Shown piece after piece: positions 1 through 5,440 of a stretch of DNA of 7,822 nt. This stretch comes from an uncultured Porphyromonadaceae bacterium (GTDB lineage: Bacteria > Bacteroidota > Bacteroidia > Bacteroidales > Paludibacteraceae). A program made the position numbers and the translations under genes. The stretch spans positions 1-7,822 of the forward strand of contig CALEJM010000234.1 of the NCBI GenBank assembly GCA_937898265.1, written 5' to 3'. A model generated the notes under the pieces. It was given only the letters and a program-made list of their open reading frames with translations. It ran no database searches and was not told the DNA's origin. Within the stretch, counting starts at the first letter, position 1, and each line of letters opens with the position of its first letter.

Positions 1-588
1 ACCGAAGATGCCCCAACCGCAAGTGAATGTGAAGAAGGGAACAAGGATGAGGTTGACCACTGCTCCCGACAATACTCCGTACATGGCCAACAGCGCATTG
101 CCTTGGAACTTCATCTGATTGTTGAGCGTCATGGTGCCTATCATAAACGGCGCACCCAACAGCACCATCGACATAAACTGCTCGGTATACGGAAGAATCG
201 TCTCTGTGGAGCCGAGGATGATGGAGAGCGGACGGATGAAGATAAGACCCAAGATGGTGATCATCACGCCGAAGCCGATGGCAAGAACAAACGAGAGACT
301 GGCCATCTCTTGTGCCTCCTTCTCATGGCGAGCGCCCAACTGTCGCGAGATATAGGTGCCGCTGCCTTGACCAAAGAAGAAGCCGATGGCTTGGATGACC
401 GACATCAGCGCAAACGTGACACCGACGGCCGCTGTGGCTTGGGTGTTGATGCGACCCACGAAATAGGGGTCGGCCATGTTATAGAAACTGGTCATCAGCA
501 TGCTCACGATAGCAGGCGTGGCCAACGAACCGATCACTTTCGGAACGGGGGCTGAGGTCAGGAATCTATAGTTGTCGCGTTGCTGCAT
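1..588 (-). CDS. MATE family efflux transporter, N-terminal part (runs off left edge)
   Basis: This is an inner-membrane exporter of the MATE family, which expels cationic drugs or metabolites using a Na+ or H+ gradient. The window holds the first 196 codons and the reading frame stays open to base 1. Visible family features are the cytoplasmic N-terminus followed by hydrophobic segments with Pro25 in the first helix, an N-M-A-D-P-Y-F-V-G motif at residues 37-45, the FGQGSG / SRQLGARHEKEA segment after the second helix, and a GWGIFG motif at the cut end, where MATE proteins enter a further helix of the N-terminal half. A full protein would be about 450 residues. The start at 588 lies 10 bases after the stop of the upstream MATE gene, so the two are probably co-transcribed. 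No Shine-Dalgarno sequence is seen, as is usual in Bacteroidota. Oddity: residue 41 is Pro where the family normally has Thr (D-T-x-F-V-G). The substrate cannot be told from sequence. Confidence 0.9.
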   Translation of the reverse strand, partial: MQQRDNYRFLTSAPVPKVIGSLATPAIVSMLMTSFYNMADPYFVGRINTQATAAVGVTFALMSVIQAIGFFFGQGSGTYISRQLGARHEKEAQEMASLSFVLAIGFGVMITILGLIFIRPLSIILGSTETILPYTEQFMSMVLLGAPFMIGTMTLNNQMKFQGNALLAMYGVLSGAVVNLILVPFFTFTCGWGIFG

Positions 589-598
589 TGGCCGATGA

Positions 599-1948
599 CT
601 AATAGTTGTAGCGTTTACGGTAGTGGATAAATAGGAAAATCGTGACGAGCAACGTAAGCGACTCTGCCACCGTCACCGACCACCAGATTGACTCGATGCC
701 AAACACCAACGGCATCACCAGGACACAACCCGCCTCGAAGACGATGGTTCGCAACATCGAGATGAGGGCTGAGATAGGACCGTTGTTGAGGGCAGTGAAA
801 AACGAGGAGGCAAAGCAGTTGACTCCCGTAACAAGGAAGTGGACGCAGTAGATTCGGAAGGCTGTGATGGTGAGTGCCAGCAATGTGGCATCGTAGCCCA
901 CCAGCGAGCGCGACAGGGGAACGGCCAACAGCTGTGCCAATGCGGCAATGAGCAGACCTGCCACAGAGATGATATATAGACTTTTGGTGAAGAGACTGTG
1001 GAGCTCGTCGTGGTTTTGTGCGCCATAGTGGTAGCTGATAGCCGGTGCGGACCCTATGCCAAAGCCTAAGAAGATGGCTACGAAGATGAACGCATAGTAC
1101 ATGAGAACACCATACGCAGAGACTCCGTTCTCACCCAACTCGGCAAGCAGCTTATACATATATAACATACTCACCACGGAGAGCGAGATGTTCATTACAA
1201 ACTCCGACATGCCGTTGCTGCATACCTTTCTCAAAGCACGCATGTTGAGGTGCGTCTTCCCTAACCAGAGGGTAGCTCTCTTGGAGTGTCGGCAGCGGAT
1301 GAAATAGACCAACGGAACCACAGCACCAACGCACTGACTCAAGGCAGTTGCCCAGGCGGCTCCCGTCAGTCCCCAACGGAAGATATAGATGAACAGCACG
1401 TCGAGCGTCATATTCATCAGTCCGGCGCAGATGGTAATCCACATGCCCATCTTCGGACGCTCGGCAGTTACCAACAACGACTGATAGAACACCTGCAGCA
1501 TATAGGCAGGCATCATCAGCAGTAAGATGTCGGCATACTCGCAGCAGAGGTCCACCATCTCCCCTTCGGCACCCATCACCCTTGCCACGTCGCCAACTAC
1601 GAAACGGCCCAACAGACCGAGCGTGACGGCAATAAAGATGGTTGCGTAGGTAATCAGTGAGAAGATTGAGCGGGCATCGTCGTCGCGTTGTTCGCCAAGG
1701 CGTTTTGCCACCAGCGCACTGCCGCCTGTTCCCATCATGAAACCAAAGGAACCGATGACGGCAACGAAAGGCCAGATGAGGGTGAGTGCTGCAAAAGCCG
1801 TTGTTCCCACACAGTTGGACACCATGATACCATCAACCACGCCGTAGATAGACGTGATGATAACCATCAACATCGAAGGGAGCGTGAAGCGAATCAGTCG
1901 TCCGATGGTGAAGTGGTCTGAGAGCAGTATCGGGGTCCTTTGAGTCAT
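599..1948 (-). CDS. MATE family efflux transporter (MepA-like), complete
   Basis: This is a complete 449-residue inner-membrane protein, the normal length for a 12-helix MATE antiporter. Family signs in order are a Pro24-containing first helix, the Y-G-V-V-D-G-I-M-V-S motif at about residues 35-44, the GTGGSALVAKRLGEQRDDDA segment after helix 2, and an equivalent second-half motif (GSAPAISYHYGAQNHDELH) showing the internal two-fold duplication. A late F-T-A-L-N-N-G-P segment and a basic tail (HYRKRYNY) follow. The VDGI form groups it with MepA-type MATE proteins common in gut Bacteroidota, and it differs clearly from the D-P-Y-F-V-G form of the next gene, so the tandem pair is not a recent duplication. 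The start at 1948 is 9 bases after the stop of the tRNA-deacylase gene, so translation is probably coupled. The likely role is export of drugs or metabolic by-products; the substrate is unknown. Confidence 0.93.
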   Translation of the reverse strand: MTQRTPILLSDHFTIGRLIRFTLPSMLMVIITSIYGVVDGIMVSNCVGTTAFAALTLIWPFVAVIGSFGFMMGTGGSALVAKRLGEQRDDDARSIFSLITYATIFIAVTLGLLGRFVVGDVARVMGAEGEMVDLCCEYADILLLMMPAYMLQVFYQSLLVTAERPKMGMWITICAGLMNMTLDVLFIYIFRWGLTGAAWATALSQCVGAVVPLVYFIRCRHSKRATLWLGKTHLNMRALRKVCSNGMSEFVMNISLSVVSMLYMYKLLAELGENGVSAYGVLMYYAFIFVAIFLGFGIGSAPAISYHYGAQNHDELHSLFTKSLYIISVAGLLIAALAQLLAVPLSRSLVGYDATLLALTITAFRIYCVHFLVTGVNCFASSFFTALNNGPISALISMLRTIVFEAGCVLVMPLVFGIESIWWSVTVAESLTLLVTIFLFIHYRKRYNY

Positions 1949-1957
1949 GGGGAGCGG

Positions 1958-2494
1958 TTAGAGCGAAACGATAGTTGGCTCGTGTTGAAGTGCTGGGATG
2001 ATCTTTTCTTTGAGGTCGGCCACTGAGACGCGGAGTGTCGTCGTATTGGCACAAGGGTGGAAACCGATATGGTCGCAACGGAGGACATCCTCGTCGATGA
2101 GGAGACGGATGCGTTGGTCGGGGTCGTTCATCAATCCAAGGATGGTGATGGAGCCAGGGAGGAGGTCCATCATGCTCAGCAGTTCCTCTTCGCCTGCAAA
2201 TGAGAGGCGTGCGGAGTTAATCTGTTTGGAGATGTCCTTGGTGAGAAATTTCTTGTCGCCGGGAATTAGCAACAGATAGAAATTAGTTTTTTGGCGATTG
2301 CAGAGAAAAAGATTCTTGCACGTTACAGCATTGAGGCTTTTGTCGATTTCGGCACACACCTCCATAGAAACGGCTGGCTCGTGGTCAAGACGCTCATAGC
2401 TCACACCAATTTTGTCGAGGAAATCGTAGCTTCTGATTTCCCTATCTTGACGTCCTGCGGTGTCTGAAGGACGGCCAACTTGCAATGATAACAT
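1958..2494 (-). CDS. ProX/YbaK-type prolyl-tRNA-synthetase-associated deacylase (trans-editing)
   Basis: This 178-residue cytoplasmic protein belongs to the free-standing relatives of the ProRS editing (INS) domain. Members hydrolyse mischarged tRNA; the ProXp-ala branch removes Ala from Ala-tRNA(Pro). Residues 7-26 (G-R-P-S-D-T-A-G-R...YDFL) match the N-terminal stretch typical of the ProX branch. The core shows K60-N61 (C-K-N-L-F-L), a K-F-L-T-K-D segment near 82-87, G114-S115 followed by L-G-L-M-N-D (119-124), and H146-P with N150-T-T-T. The Lys/Asn pair and the His correspond to positions conserved for deacylation in this family. Length is usual and no key residue appears missing. It sits 27 bases after the symporter gene and 9 bases before a MATE gene, within a transport-rich run with no evident functional link to translation. 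The ProXp-ala specificity is inferred; another ProX-like specificity remains possible. The symbol proX is avoided because it also names a glycine-betaine-binding protein. Confidence 0.92.
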   Translation of the reverse strand: MLSLQVGRPSDTAGRQDREIRSYDFLDKIGVSYERLDHEPAVSMEVCAEIDKSLNAVTCKNLFLCNRQKTNFYLLLIPGDKKFLTKDISKQINSARLSFAGEEELLSMMDLLPGSITILGLMNDPDQRIRLLIDEDVLRCDHIGFHPCANTTTLRVSVADLKEKIIPALQHEPTIVSL

Positions 2495-2521
2495 AATTAC
2501 TTGATGAAATAAAAAAAGTCT

Positions 2522-4006
2522 TTAACCAACCTTTTCTTGGTGGGCAGTTCGTTTTTGTGGAACGAGAAAACAGCAAGTGATACCCACTGCCAATGCCACG
2601 TAAGTAGGCTCGAGGTTACCTAATGGGAAGATTTTGGCAACGAAAAGTGACGCTGTGCTCAGCAAAACACACCAGAACATGCGTCGCGAACCGATTTTCT
2701 GTGGAGCAAAGAGGGCAAGTGTCAGTGGTAGGAATACCGTTGCAACCCTCAGTCCCATAGAGAGAAAGCCGATGTCGTTGATGAAACTTCCGCTGACAGC
2801 CATTGCCGCCACCGCCGCTCCGAAAAGGAGTACAAAGGTAATAATTCTTTGCGTAATAAGCACTCTTCTTTCGTTAACAAATGTTGGGGCTATGTTGCCC
2901 ACCACGTCGCGTGTCAAAATCGTTGTAGCTCCAAGCGTCAAGCCAGCTCCGCCAACGATGGCTGTCACAATCATCGTGCCTAAAAGGATACCGCCGAAGA
3001 TAGCAGGCATGTGGTTGACGGCAAAGAGAGGAAACGCCTGCGAGGTGGTTTCGATAACGCCGTAGCCGTTGGTCAACGTGCTGTCGATAGATTGTAACTG
3101 CTCGGGCGTAAGATAATGTCCTCGCATATACATGCCGATAAACGAACACGCCACACCAACGGGAATGGTGACTAAGGCTGCGAGGCAGGCTCCCTTGCGT
3201 GCTGTTGCAGTATCTTTGGCTGCCCAGATACCCTGAGCGTAACTCTGGGTGCAGATTACGCCGAGGATGACAGAGAGGGCCGATCCAAGGTCTTTACCTA
3301 CGCCGCGGGCAAAGAGATTACAGTAGTGGGGTTGGAAGGTCTCTGTGGAGCCAGTGAGAGCCAACACTTCACGAACGTTGGCAAAGAGTCCGTTGAATCC
3401 GTTGGAGAGCATCAAGACTACGATGCCACCCAACAGCGATGAGAACAGCAGCAAGACCATCTTGACCACACCACCTAAACCGGCACTCCAGACGCCGCCG
3501 AAGAGCACGAACAAGGCCATCGTGGCAGCGGAGAAGATGGCAGCTGCGGTGAAGGAGACAGGGAGCAGCGTAGTGAGTACCGCCGACAGCGAGAGCACCT
3601 GAGCCACGACACTCAAAAAGATGCCGATGGCGCAGAGTAGGGCAGAGATGGCTTCAAGACGTTTGCCGAAGGTCTTACGTGTCACCTCCGTCACCGTCGT
3701 ACATCCGCTTCGGCGTAGTGCAGGGGCGTAGCCAAAGGCAAGCACCAGACATCCGATGGCTGCTCCCAACGTGAACCACCACGAGGAGAACCCGAAGGAG
3801 AAAGCCAACTGTGAGGTGCCGATGGTACTTTGTCCGCCGATGAGTGTGCCGAGGATGATACCACCTGCCACCCAACTGTTAGCCTGTCCGCTGGAGTGTG
3901 CCCAGTCGGAGCCCGTCTTCACCCTCTTTGCTGAGAGGATGCCAACGGCCTCGATGGCGAGTATGGAGGCTACGATGCCAACGATGTGAAACGGAGAAAG
4001 TTGCAT
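2522..4006 (-). CDS. Sodium:solute symporter family (SSS) transporter
   Basis: This 494-residue polytopic inner-membrane protein has about 13 predicted helices, the count typical of PutP/vSGLT-type symporters; segments lie near 7-27, 44-64, 73-93, 117-141, 145-170, 178-201, 240-258, 272-294, 334-359, 386-404, 416-434, 442-460 and 466-482. The first core helix carries G-G-Q-S-T-I-G (57-63), a common SSS signature, followed by Q-L-A-F-S-F-G and a WW pair (76-77). The loop with T-T-V-T-E-V (103-108) and the GGVWSAGLGGVVK segment (170-182) are also family-typical. Residues 351-355 read V-G-G-A-G where PutP-like members carry the Ser-Thr pair of the second Na+ site, so the coupling ion may differ. 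The substrate cannot be assigned. The gene begins 35 bases beyond the terminator at 4041-4071, so it should have its own promoter, and it probably leads the unit with the tRNA deacylase and MATE genes. The start at 4006 gives a normal SSS N-terminus. Confidence 0.9.
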   Translation of the reverse strand: MQLSPFHIVGIVASILAIEAVGILSAKRVKTGSDWAHSSGQANSWVAGGIILGTLIGGQSTIGTSQLAFSFGFSSWWFTLGAAIGCLVLAFGYAPALRRSGCTTVTEVTRKTFGKRLEAISALLCAIGIFLSVVAQVLSLSAVLTTLLPVSFTAAAIFSAATMALFVLFGGVWSAGLGGVVKMVLLLFSSLLGGIVVLMLSNGFNGLFANVREVLALTGSTETFQPHYCNLFARGVGKDLGSALSVILGVICTQSYAQGIWAAKDTATARKGACLAALVTIPVGVACSFIGMYMRGHYLTPEQLQSIDSTLTNGYGVIETTSQAFPLFAVNHMPAIFGGILLGTMIVTAIVGGAGLTLGATTILTRDVVGNIAPTFVNERRVLITQRIITFVLLFGAAVAAMAVSGSFINDIGFLSMGLRVATVFLPLTLALFAPQKIGSRRMFWCVLLSTASLFVAKIFPLGNLEPTYVALAVGITCCFLVPQKRTAHQEKVG

Positions 4007-4040
4007 GAATGAGTCGGAACGGAGGGTAAAAAAATACCAA

Positions 4041-4071
4041 AAACCTCATACGTAAAGTCGTATGAGGCTTT
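4041..4071 (-). terminator. Intrinsic (rho-independent) terminator after the lipoprotein gene
   Basis: A perfect 9-base inverted repeat (CCTCATACG at 4044-4052 and CGTATGAGG at 4059-4067) encloses a 6-base loop. Read on the minus strand the stem is followed directly by TTTTTGG and then a second T-run. AAA at 4041-4043 can pair with TTT at 4069-4071 past one bulged base, lengthening the stem. On the plus strand no T-run follows, so it acts on leftward transcripts. It lies 33 bases past the stop of the collagen-like lipoprotein gene and separates the porin unit from the symporter unit. Confidence 0.88.
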
Positions 4072-4103
4072 GGCGATTATGTCGTTTGGGTAGAAAACGT
4101 CGC

Positions 4104-4562
4104 TTACCACATAAGCACGAGACGGAACTGCATCTCGCTTGGTGGAACGTCGGCAAAGTCGCTGTGGGTTACGTAGATGGCTACACTACCAACAGCATAG
4201 TCGAAGTCGACGGTTGTGGTCCAGTAGTTGCCTTCAACATCTTGGTTGTGGCGAACGTAAGGGAGCACAATCTGTGAGTTGTTGATCTCGTGATAGCACA
4301 TCACCAAACCGCTGTTGTAGATGAAATCGTTGATTTCAGGAACATCAAACAAGGCTTGATAGTAGTTGTTCTGACCGTTGTTGTCGGCATATTCAACCCA
4401 AGCGTTGGCTGGAACGGTCAAGTTGATGATTTTCCAGTTTGTTCCCTCGCCGGCAGGACCCTGAGGACCCATTGGACCTTGAGGACCACGTGGACCGACA
4501 CATGAAGCTAATGTTAAGAACAAAAGTACAAGTGGGAGAAATACTTTTCTTGTCTTTGTCAT
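4104..4562 (-). CDS. Collagen-like lipoprotein of Bacteroidota type
   Basis: This is a 152-residue exported lipoprotein. The N-terminus is basic (K3, R5, K6), followed by a hydrophobic stretch and a lipobox L-A-S-C with lipidated Cys21, cleaved by signal peptidase II. Val at +2 and the lack of an acidic cluster after the Cys give no sign of a Bacteroidota surface-export signal, so a periplasm-facing outer-membrane anchor is more likely, though this is inference. Directly after the Cys come five Gly-Pro-X triplets (residues 23-37), then G-E-G. Residues 42-152 form a beta-rich domain rich in aromatic residues (NWKIINLTV, LPYVRHN, VAIYVTHSDF) that ends in F-R-L-V-L-M-W. I recognise this domain from many Bacteroidales collagen-like lipoproteins of unknown function. 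The gene follows the MltF-like gene by 20 bases and ends just before a terminator, making it the last gene of the porin unit. No enzyme motif is seen. Confidence 0.88.
   Translation of the reverse strand: MTKTRKVFLPLVLLFLTLASCVGPRGPQGPMGPQGPAGEGTNWKIINLTVPANAWVEYADNNGQNNYYQALFDVPEINDFIYNSGLVMCYHEINNSQIVLPYVRHNQDVEGNYWTTTVDFDYAVGSVAIYVTHSDFADVPPSEMQFRLVLMW
4452..4496 (-). repeat. Gly-X-Y (collagen-like) repeat inside the lipoprotein
   Basis: Five consecutive Gly-Pro-X triplets (X = Arg, Gln, Met, Gln, Ala) lie at residues 23-37, starting two residues after the lipidated Cys21. In DNA each unit is 9 bases beginning GGTCC, with varied third codons, so it is a protein-level repeat and not a perfect DNA repeat. 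Five triplets are short for a stable triple helix alone; the stretch may act as a stiff spacer or trimerising stalk between the lipid anchor and the C-terminal domain. Confidence 0.85.
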
Positions 4563-4582
4563 AGTGATATTGTTTTATTAGT

Positions 4583-5428
4583 TTATTTCTTTCTTTTCTT
4601 GTTAGACTGACTATTGGTAAAATGGTTTGTCAGCGACTGCGAATAATCGTTTGTTTCTTTATAACGCTCTATCCAATAGTCGACGAGGTTGGAGAGTGTA
4701 GCTCGGTAGTCTTCCACAATCCAGCCCATCGGTTGCTGAACGCCGAGCAGCAGCGAACCGCAAAGACCTGGGTAACGCTGAGCAAGCACATAGGCAGTGC
4801 GTTCGTCGGTAATGAAGTAATCGATAGTCTCGTTGAGCGTCATGGCGGCAAGACTGTCGAGACCTATGCCACGACCAACCTCACTGATGTTGAGCACGAT
4901 GCCCGCCTCGTCGATGAGGTGTTTCATCTGCGCTTTATAAGGAGAACGACTCTCTATCCAAACGGTAGCGGAGTCGAGGTCAAGAACCGACGAAGGGATG
5001 TTGCCATTGCTGCGTTGAACAAGTTGAGGCGCCGAGTCGTAGACTGGGTTGGAGAGTCGGTAGTGATGTTTCATCTCCATGGTGGTTGGTACTGGCGTAG
5101 CGATGATATTGCAATGCATCTCGTCGAAAGCGTGGATACACTCGTTCCACGTAGGGTAGATGGCAATGGCAACGGCAGCTTTGTTGTCGGCAGAGAACCT
5201 GCGGACAGCTTCCAAGGAGAATGGATTGGTCAGCGTGTCGCCCTCGGCAGTCACCTTGCCCACCAGTCCGACTACGATAGCATCAATCTTCTGCTCGGTA
5301 TCGTTGGCGCGGTGACGCTGATAGCGAAAGGCAATCACGATAACCCATATAGCAACCACCAGCATGGCGCCCATCAAGATGTGGCGTAGCAGGCGAAGCA
5401 GTTGTCGTGGAGGCAGGAGACGTTTCAT
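4583..5428 (-). CDS. Membrane-anchored periplasmic solute-binding-like protein (MltF N-terminal-like, no lytic transglycosylase domain)
   Basis: This 281-residue protein has a short basic N-terminus and one hydrophobic segment (about residues 17-34, GAMLVVAIWVIVIAF), then a periplasmic domain; it looks like a signal anchor with the domain outside the inner membrane. Residues about 48-255 resemble the family-3 solute-binding fold as found in MltF: a first strand (IVVGLVG), a helix (FSLEAVRRFSAD), I-I-A-T-P-V-P-T-T-M-E at 108-118, the SNPVYDSAPQLVQR strand (126-139), E-T-I-D-Y-F-I-T-D-E at 200-209, and QQPMGWIVED (231-240). MltF enzymes continue into a C-terminal SLT lytic transglycosylase domain. 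Here the protein ends in a polar tail rich in Asn and Ser and finishing K-K-R-K-K, and no SLT-like sequence follows. It could sense or bind a muropeptide or another small ligand. It lies 12 bases after the porin gene and 20 bases before the lipoprotein gene, so all three are probably one transcript. The fold call is moderately sure; the ligand is unknown. Confidence 0.75.
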   Translation of the reverse strand: MKRLLPPRQLLRLLRHILMGAMLVVAIWVIVIAFRYQRHRANDTEQKIDAIVVGLVGKVTAEGDTLTNPFSLEAVRRFSADNKAAVAIAIYPTWNECIHAFDEMHCNIIATPVPTTMEMKHHYRLSNPVYDSAPQLVQRSNGNIPSSVLDLDSATVWIESRSPYKAQMKHLIDEAGIVLNISEVGRGIGLDSLAAMTLNETIDYFITDERTAYVLAQRYPGLCGSLLLGVQQPMGWIVEDYRATLSNLVDYWIERYKETNDYSQSLTNHFTNSQSNKKRKK

Positions 5429-5440
5429 AGCGTAGCGGTT

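Noticed and set aside
103..555. Plus-strand open frame of 150 codons opposite the left MATE gene
   Set aside because: The translation is a low-complexity His/Arg/Asp/Glu-rich shadow typical of the complement of membrane-protein codons; the minus strand encodes a clear MATE N-terminus.
599..1948. Tandem MATE genes as a recent duplication
   Set aside because: The two proteins have different first-helix motifs (V-V-D-G-I-M-V-S versus N-M-A-D-P-Y-F-V-G) and little obvious identity in the shared region, so they belong to different MATE branches.
2634..3065. Plus-strand open frame of 143 codons opposite the symporter gene
   Set aside because: It is antisense to a family-typical transporter and shows no independent start signal or domain.
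4024..4038. Short palindrome GGTA...TACC around an A-run
   Set aside because: A 4-base stem with an A/T loop is too weak to call an operator or terminator by itself; it is most likely part of the downstream T-run of the adjacent terminator.
4452..4496. Possible DNA tandem repeat (9-base units starting GGTCC)
   Set aside because: The units vary at third positions and the periodicity comes from Gly-Pro codons, so it is better described as a collagen-like protein repeat than as a DNA satellite or phase-variable tract.
4622..5389. Plus-strand open frame of 255 codons opposite the MltF-like gene
   Set aside because: It lies wholly antisense to a gene with a clear membrane anchor and binding-domain pattern; its own translation has no domain-like features.
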